A stretch of DNA of 64,000 nucleotides from Intestinimonas massiliensis (ex Afouda et al. 2020) (GCF_001244995.1 NZ_LN869529.1:2002957-2066956), one strand, 5' to 3'; shown: positions 25,145 through 34,022, numbered from the stretch's first letter. Translations and numbers: made by a program. Notes: generated by a model not told the origin, from the sequence alone.

Positions 25145-26020
25145 TCAATTTTCCTTCAGCCACGCCTGAACATGGGGCAAAAACCGGGCCGTCACCGGAG
25201 AAACCTCCCTCAGGCTGCGCACTGCCAGGCCCAGTTCCCGGAACTGGGGCGGGTCCAGCGGCTTGACCACCACCTCGTAAGGGGTACGCCGGAGGACCAG
25301 CTCCGGCAGGATGCTGATGCCCAGACCGCTGGCCACCATGGCGATGACGGCATAGTCGTCGTTGACGGCGTACTCCACGTTGGGCCGCACCCCCGCCCGC
25401 TCAAAGATGCCGGCCACCTCCTTGTCCTTGTCGTCTTCCGGGCGGATAAAGGGCTCCTGAGCAAAGCGCTCCATGGGACAGCTCCCCGCCTCCGCCAGCG
25501 GGTGCCGCTTGGGCAGCACAGCCACCAGCCGGTCCCGCCGCAGGGAGATGGTCTCCAGCTCCCGGCCGGCGGGCAGGCCTACAAAGCCGCAGTCCACCCG
25601 CCCTTTGCGAATCCAGTCCTCGATCTCGGCGTACTCCACCCCGCCCAGCAGCTCGAAGCGGATGCCCGGATACTGCTCCAAAAAGGACTTCATGATGCCC
25701 GGCAGCCAGTGGACCGAGATGCTGGTAATGGTGCCAATGCGGATAGTGCCCCGGGTGAGGCCGTGGAGCGCCCCGATCCGCTCGGTCAGCTCCCGCTGGG
25801 CATTGCACACCGTCCGGATATCGGGCAGCAGCTCCGCCCCCGCCGGGCTCAGCGCCACGCCGCCCCGGCCCCGGACCAGCAGGCTCACCGCCCATTCCGT
25901 TTCCAGATCCGCAATCATACGGCTCACGGCGCTCTGGGTATACCCCAGCTCCTCGGCAGCCCGGGTGATGCTGCCCAGCTCCACGGTTTTGAGGAATGCC
26001 TGGTATTTGGAAATGCCCAT
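25145..26020 (-). CDS. LysR family transcriptional regulator
   Basis: A 291-residue LysR protein: winged helix-turn-helix at about 1-60 (ISKYQAFLKTVELGSITRAAEELGYTQSAVSRMIADLE), linker helix and a periplasmic-binding-like effector domain (about 88-290). The start at 26020 gives the standard LysR N-terminus with GGAG ten bases upstream; in-frame ATGs at 26047 and 26065 would add 9-15 residues. It diverges from a 50-codon ORF with a strong promoter, 123 bp away, which would be its natural target. The effector cannot be inferred. Confidence 0.92.
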   Translation of the reverse strand: MGISKYQAFLKTVELGSITRAAEELGYTQSAVSRMIADLETEWAVSLLVRGRGGVALSPAGAELLPDIRTVCNAQRELTERIGALHGLTRGTIRIGTITSISVHWLPGIMKSFLEQYPGIRFELLGGVEYAEIEDWIRKGRVDCGFVGLPAGRELETISLRRDRLVAVLPKRHPLAEAGSCPMERFAQEPFIRPEDDKDKEVAGIFERAGVRPNVEYAVNDDYAVIAMVASGLGISILPELVLRRTPYEVVVKPLDPPQFRELGLAVRSLREVSPVTARFLPHVQAWLKEN

Positions 26021-26069
26021 CTCCTCATCTCCATTCCATTTTTTCATGTTATATATGATAAACATTCTC

Positions 26070-26098
26070 TTGTCTCATGTCTGTTTCCATTGTATAAT
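26070..26098 (+). promoter_or_regulatory. Strong sigma-A promoter for the small ORF at 26144
   Basis: TTGTCT (26070-26075), 17-bp spacer, TATAAT (26093-26098). Confidence 0.75.
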
Positions 26099-26143
26099 GA
26101 AGACAGACAAAAGGCAAGACTGAGATTCAGAAAGGAGTTCTCC

Positions 26144-26296
26144 ATGAAGATGCGTTACGCCACTCCCTTGGAGGCTTGGATCCATGCAGGCGGCGATCCG
26201 CTGGTCCGCAACTGGAACACATTGACCGCCAAGGGGAGCTTTTGGCAGGGCAGCCTCTGGCAGGCCTTCCGCCTGGCCTTTGGGGCACAGCTCTGA
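26144..26296 (+). CDS. Small protein of 50 residues, unknown
   Basis: The ORF begins MKMRYATPLEAWIHAGGD and is rich in Trp, Leu and Ala (four Trp in 50 residues). AAAGGAG lies eight bases before the ATG, and a near-consensus sigma-A promoter ends 45 bp upstream, so both transcription and translation signals are good. It diverges from the LysR gene. I recognise no family; there is no signal peptide and no continuous membrane helix. It could be a real small protein or the leader peptide of a regulatory region, since a long hairpin follows 40 bp later. Confidence 0.5.
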   Translation: MKMRYATPLEAWIHAGGDPLVRNWNTLTAKGSFWQGSLWQAFRLAFGAQL

Positions 26297-26336
26297 ATTT
26301 CTTGGCCGATTCCCAAACCATTTTCCATACTCTCCC

Positions 26337-26380
26337 GAACAGATCAGGCCCGCGGCATTTGCCGCGGGCCTGATCTGTTC
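26337..26380. terminator. Perfect 20-bp stem hairpin after the small ORF
   Basis: Arms 26337-26356 (GAACAGATCAGGCCCGCGGC) and 26361-26380 with loop ATTT. Neither side has a T-tract, so termination by it would be atypical; an RNA processing or protein-binding role is also possible. Confidence 0.5.
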
Positions 26381-26460
26381 TAACAATCAATTATGGACGG
26401 GCACGGCGTCCCTGTTTTCTCCGCAAGTAACTCCCTTGCAGCGCAGTGTCCTCCGCCGGT

Positions 26461-27225
26461 TTACTTTTCCTTTCGCTGGAGCTGGAGCCGATCGGCAATC
26501 ATAGCGATGAATTCAGAATTGGTGGGTTTGCCTTTGGCATTGGAAACGGTATAGCCAAAGTATTTTTGCAGGGTCTCCAGATCGCCCCGGTCCCAGGCCA
26601 CCTCGATGGCATGGCGGATCGCCCGCTCCACCCGGGAGGCGGTGGTATTGAACCGCTTGGCCACCTCGGGGTAAAGCACCTTGGTCACGGCATTGATGAC
26701 CTCCATGTTCTCCACCGTCATGACGATGGCTTCCCGCAGATACTGATAGCCCTTGATATGGGCCGGCACTCCGATCTCGTGGATGATGGAAGTGACGGAG
26801 CTCTCCAGACTCTGGTGCATGCCGGCCGGACTCCGGTTGTCCTCCTCCTGGGAGACCGCTCCGCCCAACTGCCGCACCCGCTCGATGACGGCGGACAGCT
26901 TACAGGGCTTCATCATAAAATAGCTGGCTCCCTTGGCGGCGGCCAGCTCGGCCATATTGCCCCGCACAAAGCCGGAGAGGACCAGGACCTTGGGCCGGGA
27001 CGCCTGTTCCAGCGCGCTCAGCACCTCCAGGCCGTCCATCCGGGCCAGCACCATGTCCATAAGCAGTACGTCGGGGGACAGCTCTCGAACCAGCCGCAGG
27101 GCCTCCTCCCCGTCTCCGGTCGCAGCCAGAACTTCCATATCTGCCTCATCCCGCATGGCATCCATCAAAATGCTGCGGAACGATTCATCCGCGTCCGCAA
27201 TCAACAGCTTCTTCTTGCTCTCCAT
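26461..27225 (-). CDS. spo0A: Sporulation master regulator Spo0A
   Basis: A 254-residue response regulator that switches on sporulation when phosphorylated. Receiver domain (1-120) with acidic residues Asp11 and Asp13, phospho-acceptor Asp57 (DVLLMD), Ser in VLSGF and Lys in MMKP. The C-terminal Spo0A DNA-binding domain (about 145-254) contains the hallmark [21 protein letters not shown] and ...[19 protein letters not shown] recognition-helix region, then [29 protein letters not shown] 27225 follows AAGGGAGACGAC. It lies just downstream of spoIVB, the conserved clostridial and Bacillus order. Confidence 0.98.
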   Translation of the reverse strand: MESKKKLLIADADESFRSILMDAMRDEADMEVLAATGDGEEALRLVRELSPDVLLMDMVLARMDGLEVLSALEQASRPKVLVLSGFVRGNMAELAAAKGASYFMMKPCKLSAVIERVRQLGGAVSQEEDNRSPAGMHQSLESSVTSIIHEIGVPAHIKGYQYLREAIVMTVENMEVINAVTKVLYPEVAKRFNTTASRVERAIRHAIEVAWDRGDLETLQKYFGYTVSNAKGKPTNSEFIAMIADRLQLQRKEK

Positions 27226-27411
27226 GTCGTCTCCCTTTCCAGCAGAATTGCCCTGCTCTCTGATTTTACCGGTCCTCGCCGGCTTCATATCCATAATTTA
27301 CCACAATCAGACAGCAACTTCAAGTCTTTTCTGACATTTTTTGGAATTAAATGGTTCGACCGAATTCGCCGCGCATTCTCCCGCAACAGGTCCAGCTTTT
27401 TGGGGGGCTCT

Positions 27412-27431
27412 CTTTTGAGATTACTCAAAAG
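27412..27431. promoter_or_regulatory. Inverted repeat upstream of spo0A
   Basis: CTTTTGAG-ATTA-CTCAAAAG. It sits between spoIVB and spo0A, about 190 bp before the spo0A start. Also nearby, TTCGACC at 27355 differs by one base from the Spo0A-box complement TTCGACA. Confidence 0.4.
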
Positions 27432-27467
27432 TGGTAGAAAAGTCAAGTATCTGCTCTTTTGTGCGGG

Positions 27468-27505
27468 AAGGGCCGCCCGCTGCTCGTGCGGCGGGCGGCC
27501 CTTTC
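27468..27505 (-). terminator. Hairpin downstream of spoIVB
   Basis: GGGCCGCCCGC and GCGGGCGGCCC with a ten-base loop. It would stop or weaken read-through from spoIVB into spo0A. Confidence 0.65.
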
Positions 27506-27513
27506 CACTTGAA

Positions 27514-28641
27514 TCAGGAGACCTTGGCCTCCAGAGTCTGCGGCGTCTGCGCCAGCATGGTCTCCGCCAGGATGCCGTAGCCCTCGGTGGGGTTGTTGAC
27601 CAGAACGTGGGTGACCGCCCCCACCAGCTTGCCGTTCTGGAGGATGGGGCTGCCGCTCATCCCTTGGACAATGCCGCCGGTGGCTTCCAGCAGCCTGGGA
27701 TCGGTGACCTTAACCATCAGCTCCCGGGTATCGCCTCCACTGCCGGGATAGACCTTGGTGATCTCTACCGCATACTCCTCTACCGTGTCGCCGGCGATGT
27801 TGGACAGGATGGTGGCGCCGCCCAGCTTGACTTCCCTCCGGGCCGCCACGGGGACCGGCCGGAGGCCGTCCGTCAGGCTGTCGTCCGTAAGGGTGCCAAA
27901 GACTCCGCTGCCGGTATTGGCATACAGCTCGCCCATGTCCCGGTCCACCTGGAAGGCCCCGTGGAGCTCTCCCGGGGAACCGGACTCTCCTTTCTTCACG
28001 TCGGCCACCGTGGCATACATGATGGAGCCGGATTCCAGAGGCATCAGCAAAGCGGTGTCCACGTCATTGATGCCGTGGCCCAGCGCGCCGAAGGCGCCGG
28101 TCTCCGGGTCATAAAAGGTGAGGGTGCCGATTCCGGCCATGGAATCCCGAATCCACGCCCCCAGCTTATAGGCGCCGTCGGTACTGCATTTGACGGCCTG
28201 GGCGGTGAGCTGCATCTGCTTGTCCCCCCGGATGGCCCGGATGCTCATCCGATCCCCCTCCAGGCCCTGGAGCACAGACTGTACCTGTTCAATGGTGTCC
28301 ACCTGGGTATCGTTGATGTGGGTGATGATATCACCCTGGCGCAGACCGCAGTCCTTGGCGGGCGCGCAGCTTCCCGCCTCGCCGGTGATCTCCGACAGCC
28401 CTACCACCAGTACGCCGTCGGAGAACATCTTGATGCCCACCGCCCGACCCAGCGGCACCACCATCCGCTCCCCGGTCTCCAAAGCCGCCGTGGTCCGGGC
28501 CTCTTCGCCGCCGGGTCCAACCGCTCTGGCCCGGCCGGTGACACTCAGCACCAGCAGCCCGGCCAGCAGGCACACTGCCGCCGCCCGAACCGCCTGGAGA
28601 AGCTCGCCGGCCCAGGGCATAAAGTGTTGTTCCTCATTCAT
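27514..28641 (-). CDS. spoIVB: Sporulation serine protease SpoIVB
   Basis: A 375-residue SpoIVB peptidase. In sporulation it is secreted from the forespore and cleaves SpoIVFA to trigger pro-sigma-K processing. N-terminal membrane/signal segment about 18-36; PDZ domain about 70-150 (GLRQGDIITHINDTQVDTIEQVQSVL); then the S55 protease domain with the triad His189 (GHGINDVD), Asp314 (VTDPRLL) and Ser329 (GMSGSP). Length is slightly shorter than B. subtilis SpoIVB (about 425). ATG 28641 follows AAGGGGTGG. CATATTA on the minus strand at 28704-28698 matches a sigma-G -10 box, but I cannot see a good -35. Confidence 0.96.
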   Translation of the reverse strand: MNEEQHFMPWAGELLQAVRAAAVCLLAGLLVLSVTGRARAVGPGGEEARTTAALETGERMVVPLGRAVGIKMFSDGVLVVGLSEITGEAGSCAPAKDCGLRQGDIITHINDTQVDTIEQVQSVLQGLEGDRMSIRAIRGDKQMQLTAQAVKCSTDGAYKLGAWIRDSMAGIGTLTFYDPETGAFGALGHGINDVDTALLMPLESGSIMYATVADVKKGESGSPGELHGAFQVDRDMGELYANTGSGVFGTLTDDSLTDGLRPVPVAARREVKLGGATILSNIAGDTVEEYAVEITKVYPGSGGDTRELMVKVTDPRLLEATGGIVQGMSGSPILQNGKLVGAVTHVLVNNPTEGYGILAETMLAQTPQTLEAKVS

Positions 28642-28956
28642 TGTACCACCCCTTTTTAAAATCACAGCGTGCGAACGCATCCGATCGCACCAAATTTAAT
28701 ATGGCCCGGCGCGGTGCAAAAAAGAGGTGGCAACGCTGCCAATGAAACACACCTTTGGGTTGTCTGAAAATGGGAAACGCCTGAGCGGCGGCGTTATGCA
28801 GAACGTGCGCTGGCGGTTCCTGTCTTTTTGCCAAAATTAAATTTTTGATTTCAAACCAGTTTTTTCCAGACCCTTCAGGTCCTTCCGGGTCATGCCTGGC
28901 ATCATTTGGGACGGGGCTGCATACCTTTTACTACCATTGTAAAGGGGGAATCGCCC

Positions 28957-29481
28957 GTGCGGAAGCATTCCAAAAAATGCCTGATTACCTTTGTCGCGGT
29001 GACATTGCTCGGCGCCTGCCTGCATTTTGTCTACGCTATCTTTCCCAACCCCGTCGTCGCCATCTTCTCTCCCATCAACGAAAGTTTATGGGAACATTTG
29101 AAAATTTTGTTTTGGCCCTATCTCCTGGGTTTCCTCTATCTCACCCGCGGCGGCGAGCAGGGCTGCCGCATCCCCTGGATGCTGTCCGCGCTGGCGCTCT
29201 GCGCCGTCATGCTGGCGGCGAGCTATGTCTATCACATACTCCTCCTGGGCGAGGCGCCGGCGGTCGATGTCGCCCTCTATGTGCTGCTGATGGCGGCAGG
29301 ATTTCTTCTGCTCCCCGGTCTCTTTCAGGCTGCGGCCGGCCGCCGGGGCCTGCGGGAAGCCGTTACCCTGGCCTTCCTGACACTGGGAGCCCTGCTGGTA
29401 CTCTTCACCTTCCTGCCGCCGGATCAGGTGCTCTTTGCGGACCTCTCCGGGGTCAATACCTTCGCCACCATTCCCTACTGA
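28957..29481 (+). CDS. Integral membrane protein, DUF6512-like
   Basis: A 174-residue protein with about five membrane helices (residues 9-28, 44-62, 71-92, 97-115, 124-145). The N-terminal motif HFVYAIFPNPVVAIFSPINESLWEHLKILFWPYL is distinctive and is found in a conserved family of unknown function in Firmicutes. The start is GTG at 28957, eight bases after AAAGGGGG; the ATG-type start at 28906 lacks a ribosome-binding site. The 315 bp between this gene and spoIVB hold divergent promoter sequence and a weak hairpin (GACCC...GGGTC at 28869) only. Confidence 0.75.
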   Translation: MRKHSKKCLITFVAVTLLGACLHFVYAIFPNPVVAIFSPINESLWEHLKILFWPYLLGFLYLTRGGEQGCRIPWMLSALALCAVMLAASYVYHILLLGEAPAVDVALYVLLMAAGFLLLPGLFQAAAGRRGLREAVTLAFLTLGALLVLFTFLPPDQVLFADLSGVNTFATIPY

Positions 29482-29505
29482 CAAGCCGCTTGATCCCCGC
29501 CCAAA

Positions 29506-29533
29506 AAAGGGCACCTGCTTTCGGCAGGGTGCT
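29506..29533 (+). terminator. Hairpin after the membrane protein gene
   Basis: GCACCTGC-TTTC-GGCAGGGTGC; weak T-tract. A second imperfect hairpin, CGGTGCTTGGC with GCCGAGTACCG around six T, lies at 29611-29640. Confidence 0.45.
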
Positions 29534-29915
29534 CATCATGCAGTAAGCAATCCAACACAATGATGCTTTACGACCTTTGTCAGACGGGGTCGGCCAGCAA
29601 AAAATAGGCGGTGCTTGGCTTTTTTGTGCCGAGTACCGTTTGTTTTTTAGGTGGGAAAGGAGCATCTGTGCGCAAACAACTTATTCGATTTTTCCCATAT
29701 CCTGCATGTGAAGCCGCTTGCGGGAGGCTTGCACCTGCCGGGAGCAGCCTCATCAAAGTATGATATAATTTTGTTCCAGAAATCCTGGATTTGATGTAGC
29801 ATGCGCCGCCAAAACCGTAGTAGGACTTACCGGGAAAGTGGAAGTTTCATAAAATTGCCGCCTGTTTTTCTGTAATTATGTTGATTGCCGTATTTTATTT
29901 GGAACCGCATGCGCA
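29534..29915. other. Gene-free AT-richer stretch
   Basis: No convincing ORF. TATGATATAAT at 29761 looks like a -10 region. Base composition is lower in GC than the flanks, as in the following small ORF. Confidence 0.4.
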
Positions 29916-30188
29916 GTGAGCGCAGATTTTAGACAGGCCGTTATTTCATTTCTCTTCCCAACTTATACAGAAAATCAACTTTGCGAAATAGATGAAGGCC
30001 ATAGAACTGGGTCTTTTAGCATGGAGGATACATTATTCACATTTTTGGAAAAATTCAATAGTGAACATGTCGAACATGTTGTTATGGAACGAAATGATTA
30101 CAAAGAAACTACGGGCCTGTGGCAAGTCATAGCCTATCAAATCCTCGATAGTGAAATTGCAAATGAAATGATTGATAATAGGCAATAG
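29916..30188 (+). CDS. Hypothetical 90-residue protein, AT-rich, possibly acquired
   Basis: The ORF begins with GTG and has no clear ribosome-binding site; an internal ATG at 30021 is an alternative. The product is acidic (SFSMEDTLFTFLEKFNSEHVEHVVMERNDY...) with no signal peptide or membrane segment, and I do not recognise it. Its codons are markedly AT-richer than neighbouring genes, suggesting foreign origin or a remnant of a longer gene. A strong bidirectional terminator follows at once, which supports some transcription. Confidence 0.35.
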   Translation: MSADFRQAVISFLFPTYTENQLCEIDEGHRTGSFSMEDTLFTFLEKFNSEHVEHVVMERNDYKETTGLWQVIAYQILDSEIANEMIDNRQ

Positions 30189-30205
30189 AATGACCTGTGC
30201 TTTCC

Positions 30206-30243
30206 AAAAAAGAGTGACTGCTATGAACGCAGTCACTCTTTTC
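30206..30243. terminator. Bidirectional terminator
   Basis: AAAAGAGTGACTGC-TATGAAC-GCAGTCACTCTTTT, with A- and T-runs at the ends. Confidence 0.8.
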
Positions 30244-30412
30244 CGTGTTAGAAAGCGGCCACCACCCATAACAAAACCAAGGGAAAAAACCGCGAGGAAT
30301 TGACCGCCGAGATTGAGGACGGCAGGCCCTCGGAGAGGGGTTGGTAGCTAGCGCCGCAACAAAGACGGCATGACCAAAGCCCTGCCGTCCCTGCAAAACA
30401 ATATTCTACTGT

Positions 30413-30631
30413 TTATGACCCGCGCTCATCACAGGCTACTCTTCCTCTCTGTCTTTTATTCCATGTCCGCCTGCACAGCAGCCTGCTTCCATCCTGCGGG
30501 ATACGCCTCCGGGATCCATGCTGACAATAGGTGGCCCAAACGTTGACCAGGATCAGATCATAGTCGGACAGAAGGGACTGGTCCACTGCGCGGAGCATAT
30601 TCCTGGTGCATGGTATCTCCTCCAATGTCAC
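30413..30631 (-). pseudogene. Possible remnant of a TlpA-like redoxin gene
   Basis: The frame contains TLEEIPCTRNMLRAVDQSLLSDYDLILVNVWATYC, which resembles the start of extracytoplasmic thioredoxin-like proteins, where VNVWATYC is followed by x-P-C. Here the second active-site Cys and everything after it are missing and the frame continues as basic nonsense to a stop. No signal peptide precedes it. It looks like a truncated, decayed copy. The flanking 30244-30412 and 30632-30815 hold no intact gene; a short frame at 30250-30345 (HNKTKGKNREELTAEI...) may be further debris. Confidence 0.35.
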
Positions 30632-30815
30632 AGGTTGGTCTCTGCTCCCACTATATATGGCATATGGCGTCCGGCCCTCTCGTCAAGGAAATTTGCCGTA
30701 CCGGTCAAAAACTGCCTCCCCTCTTGCCGCCCGGCGGAAACCGCGGTATGATACTGCTATCCGGTCCCGGCGGGCATCTTTTGCGGTCCGCCCGGCCCAC
30801 AGGGGGGATCACACC

Positions 30816-31688
30816 GTGGACAGCCGCGACTGCCAGTTTCTCATTGACCTATACGAAATGAAGAGTATCACCAAGGTAGCTCAGAAATACTACTTGTCCC
30901 AGCCCGCCATGACCAAACGTCTACAGCGGCTGGAGGAAGAGTTCGGCTGCACGATCCTGCTGCGCCGCAAAAAGGGGGTCTCCTTCACCGCCGTCGGGGA
31001 GCAGGTGCTGCCCTACTGCCGCAGTATGCTGCGGCTCAACCAGGAGATGATGGGAACCATCAACCGCCACCAGGGCATCGTGGGCGGCTCCCTGTCCATC
31101 CTGTGCTCTCTTTCCTACTCCTATTACCGGCTTCCTTGGGCGTTGAAACTCTACTGCCAGCGCTATCCCATGGTGGGAGTCACCGTCCAGGCTGGGCAGA
31201 GCGGCCCCCTCTACTACCAGTTCCTGAAAAATGAGAGTTGCATTGCCATCCTGCGAGGGGAGCGGGCCTGGGGCGACGGCCGAATCCGCCTGGACTCTGA
31301 ACCACTCTGCCTGGTGTGCAGTCACGAGAACGCCAGCCGCGCCCTGAAAGATTACAGCTATATCGCCAGCCACACCGACCAGGCTGTAGTCTCCCAGATT
31401 GAGCGCTGGGCCTTGGAGCAGAACCTGCCCCTATACAACACCAAGCTCTCGGTTAATAACATCAACTGCTGCAAGGAGATGGCCCGGTTGGGGCTGGGTT
31501 GGTCCGTCCTGCCTCGCACCTGCCTGGATGACTTTGATGGCACTGTGCGGCCCCTCTGCTTCCAGGACGGCTCTCCTCTGAAGCGGGATACCTATGTGCT
31601 CTATCATAGCTCCTATCATGAACTGCAACAGGTGCGGCTTTTTCTGGACACCTTGGTGGAAAGTGAGCGTCTCCACCATCATCCCTGA
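30816..31688 (+). CDS. LysR family transcriptional regulator
   Basis: A 290-residue LysR protein: helix-turn-helix at about 1-60 (CQFLIDLYEMKSITKVAQKYYLSQPAMTKRLQRLEEEFG) and an effector domain from about 88. The best start is GTG 30816, eight bases after AGGGGGG; the upstream extension to 30606 reads through non-coding sequence. The C-terminus is His-rich (LHHHP). It is followed in the same direction by an AbrB-type transporter gene with a palindrome between them, so it may control that gene. Confidence 0.88.
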   Translation: MDSRDCQFLIDLYEMKSITKVAQKYYLSQPAMTKRLQRLEEEFGCTILLRRKKGVSFTAVGEQVLPYCRSMLRLNQEMMGTINRHQGIVGGSLSILCSLSYSYYRLPWALKLYCQRYPMVGVTVQAGQSGPLYYQFLKNESCIAILRGERAWGDGRIRLDSEPLCLVCSHENASRALKDYSYIASHTDQAVVSQIERWALEQNLPLYNTKLSVNNINCCKEMARLGLGWSVLPRTCLDDFDGTVRPLCFQDGSPLKRDTYVLYHSSYHELQQVRLFLDTLVESERLHHHP

Positions 31689-31733
31689 AGCGAACCATCT
31701 CAGCATGGTTTCTTTTTATCTATATCCATAACT

Positions 31734-31749
31734 ATTTTTCATGAAAAAT
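31734..31749. promoter_or_regulatory. Perfect 16-bp palindrome between LysR and AbrB-type genes
   Basis: ATTTTTCATGAAAAAT is exactly self-complementary and lies in the 235-bp gap upstream of the transporter. Its AT-rich ends fit a LysR-type operator. The rest of the gap shows no further motif. Confidence 0.5.
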
Positions 31750-31923
31750 TATTTTACCGATAATCTTCAGTTCTTATTTCTTTTTTCTACTTTTTGAGCA
31801 TTTTTTACCGCCATCCATCCACGCCCTGCCAAAAACCGTCCCGCTTGTCAACTTTGGAGACTTCTTGTACACTGTGGGCGACGGGGATTTTTCCCCGCGG
31901 TTCTTTTGCAGAGGTGAACAACG

Positions 31924-32973
31924 ATGTCTCATCTTCTCCTGACGTTGGGGGCGGGGGCTGTCCTGGGCTTGGCCTTTCTTCGTCTCAAGGTACCCGGCGG
32001 TATGATGGTGGGGGCCATGGTGGGCGTGGCAGCCTTCAACATCGGTACCGGGCTGGCCTATATGCCCGCCACCGCCCGTCTGGCAGCGCAGATCACCGCC
32101 GGTGCCTTTATCGGCGCCTCTGTGGAAAAGCGTGATCTACGGCGTATGCCTAAGCTGATCAAGCCTGCCCTGATTTTGCTGGGCGGCATGCTGATCCTAA
32201 ACCTGGCCATGGGGCCTGTGATCCATGCACTCAGCGGACTGGATTGGATGACCTCCTTTTTTTGCGCCGTGCCAGGCGGAATAAGCGACACCCCCATCAT
32301 TGCCGCCGATATGGGGGCCGATGCGGGCGATGTGGCCCTGGCCCAATTTTCCCGTCTGGTGGCAGGCATCGGCATCTTTCCATCCCTCATCCTAGCCATG
32401 ACACAGCATGATCCACAGGGGGAAGAGGGCGCGCATCAGGCCGGGGCGGCTGACCGGCAGAAGGCCCCCGCCTCGGTGGCGCTGACCATCGTGGTGGCGG
32501 CTGTCTGTGGCTTCATCGGCAAGCGCTCCGGCGTACCGGTGGGTGCCCTGCTCTTTGCCATGCTGGGTGTTATCGCCCTCAAGCTGCTGACCGACCGTGC
32601 CGCCGTCCCCCTATGGCTCAAGCGGCTGGCCCAGCTTCTCTCCGGAGCTTATATTGGCTCCAGCATGGGTCTGGCCGACCTGCTGGAGATGTGGGTACTG
32701 CTTCTGCCCATCGTCCTGCTGGTGCTGGCTTATCTGCTCAACTGCTTGGTGATCAGTACCTTGCTTCATCGCTTCTGCGGAATCCGCCGCCGGGAGGCCA
32801 TGCTGGCCGCCACCCCCGCCGGGGCCAATGACATGGCGCTGATCTCAGGAGACCTAGGGGTCCATAGCCAAGACCTGAACGTCCTGCAGATCATTCGCAT
32901 GATCGTCGTCGTATCGGTCTTTCCCCAGATCGTCCGTCTGGTAGTCTCTCTGTTGGAGGGCACCTGTCCGTAA
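31924..32973 (+). CDS. AbrB family membrane transporter (duplicated AbrB-type membrane domain)
   Basis: A 349-residue membrane protein made of two homologous halves of about five helices each: the first has KVPGGMMVGAMVGVAAFNI and GLAYMPATARLAAQITAGAFIGASV, the second RSGVPVGALLFAMLGVIALKLL and ...LAQLLSGAYIGSSM. This repeat (often called ammonia monooxygenase/AbrB duplication) marks a transporter-like family that includes E. coli AbrB; it is unrelated to the Bacillus DNA-binding AbrB. Substrates are not well established. The motif AVPGGISDTP and its partner ATPAGANDMALI occupy equivalent places in each half. RBS AGAGGTGAA. Preceded by a LysR gene. Confidence 0.85.
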   Translation: MSHLLLTLGAGAVLGLAFLRLKVPGGMMVGAMVGVAAFNIGTGLAYMPATARLAAQITAGAFIGASVEKRDLRRMPKLIKPALILLGGMLILNLAMGPVIHALSGLDWMTSFFCAVPGGISDTPIIAADMGADAGDVALAQFSRLVAGIGIFPSLILAMTQHDPQGEEGAHQAGAADRQKAPASVALTIVVAAVCGFIGKRSGVPVGALLFAMLGVIALKLLTDRAAVPLWLKRLAQLLSGAYIGSSMGLADLLEMWVLLLPIVLLVLAYLLNCLVISTLLHRFCGIRRREAMLAATPAGANDMALISGDLGVHSQDLNVLQIIRMIVVVSVFPQIVRLVVSLLEGTCP

Positions 32974-32993
32974 TGTACCTCAGCCACAACCAA

Positions 32994-33029
32994 AACCACC
33001 GCGGTCATTCAGACCGCGGTGGTTTTTTG
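32994..33029. terminator. Terminator between AbrB-type gene and the LysR gene
   Basis: AACCACCGCGGTC-ATTCA-GACCGCGGTGGTT then TTTT. Confidence 0.9.
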
Positions 33030-34022
33030 TCACAGCGCTGCGGAAAAATCAATGTCGTGGCGCACCTGAAACCGGGGGATGTGGGTATCCACAAACTTGG
33101 GAATCTCACGCCGGGCCATTTCAATGAATCTCAGCGCCGCTGGGGAGAGCTTCCGGTTTTTCTTATACAGCATCCCCATAGAGCGCACGGTGGGCTTCTC
33201 CTCGATGGAGCAGAACAGGGGGGCGGGGTCGAACTGCTCCTCAAAAGTGACCGAGACTGGGGCAATGGCGAAGCCTTTTCCCCGGGAGGCCAGGCGGTAA
33301 GCGGTTGTGGTATTGATAATCTCCATCACCACCTCAGGCTGGAGTCGGTACTGCTCGAACAGGCGGTGGGCCAGGTAGTAGGTTCCCTGAGAGGGGGTAG
33401 CCGAAAAGAAGGGCAGCCGATCCAGGAGTTTGGGCGGCAGGTACTGGAGCACATTAGGCTGGTTGGCCGGCAGCTTCAGCCCAGCCAAAACGGGGTGCAG
33501 ACGGCTGACTACCTCGGTCATCTCCTCGTCGCACAGGTGAATGAAGCCCACCCCCTCGGTCAGCACCGGTTGGGTTCCAATGAAAAAAATGTCGATAGTC
33601 TCTTTGGTGAGCATCTGCTCCAAGGTCAGGCTGTTGCCCTCTACGAGCTGGACCTCTACCCCTGGATTCTCCGCTTTGAACGCGGGTAGGATACGTGGCA
33701 GCCAGGTGTGGCAGCGGGTGGAGGCCATGCCCAGGACGAGCCGGTCCTTTTTGGCGGCGGCAATCTCGGCCATTTCCTGGTCCAGCCGCCCCTTCATGGC
33801 CAAGATCTCCCGCATACCGGCCAAATAGCGCTCCCCGGCATAAGTCAGCCGAATGGGGGAACACGAGCGGTCGAACAGCTTAACCCCCAACTCTTCCTCC
33901 ATGTTCTTGATACAGCGGGTCAGCGCCGGCTGAGAGATAAAACACTTCTCCGCAGCTTTGGAAAAACTCTTGAGCTCAGCTACCGCGATCATGTAATGCA
34001 CCTTGTTAAAATCCATGGTCAT
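33030..34022 (-). CDS. LysR family regulator of the amidohydrolase-AbgT operon
   Basis: A 330-residue LysR protein with helix-turn-helix at about 5-65 (FNKVHYMIAVAELKSFSKAAEKCFISQPALTRCIKNMEEELG) and an effector domain (about 90-300). It begins at tandem ATGs (34022 and 34016); AGGAG lies five bases from the first and eleven from the second, so either may be used. It diverges from the amidohydrolase gene 260 bp away, the classic LysR arrangement, and should sense a substrate or product of that pathway. Confidence 0.92.
   Translation of the reverse strand: MTMDFNKVHYMIAVAELKSFSKAAEKCFISQPALTRCIKNMEEELGVKLFDRSCSPIRLTYAGERYLAGMREILAMKGRLDQEMAEIAAAKKDRLVLGMASTRCHTWLPRILPAFKAENPGVEVQLVEGNSLTLEQMLTKETIDIFFIGTQPVLTEGVGFIHLCDEEMTEVVSRLHPVLAGLKLPANQPNVLQYLPPKLLDRLPFFSATPSQGTYYLAHRLFEQYRLQPEVVMEIINTTTAYRLASRGKGFAIAPVSVTFEEQFDPAPLFCSIEEKPTVRSMGMLYKKNRKLSPAALRFIEMARREIPKFVDTHIPRFQVRHDIDFSAAL

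Noticed and set aside
30250-30345. Short frame HNKTKGKNREELTAEI as a mobile-element gene
   Set aside because: Too short and without start signals; mentioned only as possible debris.
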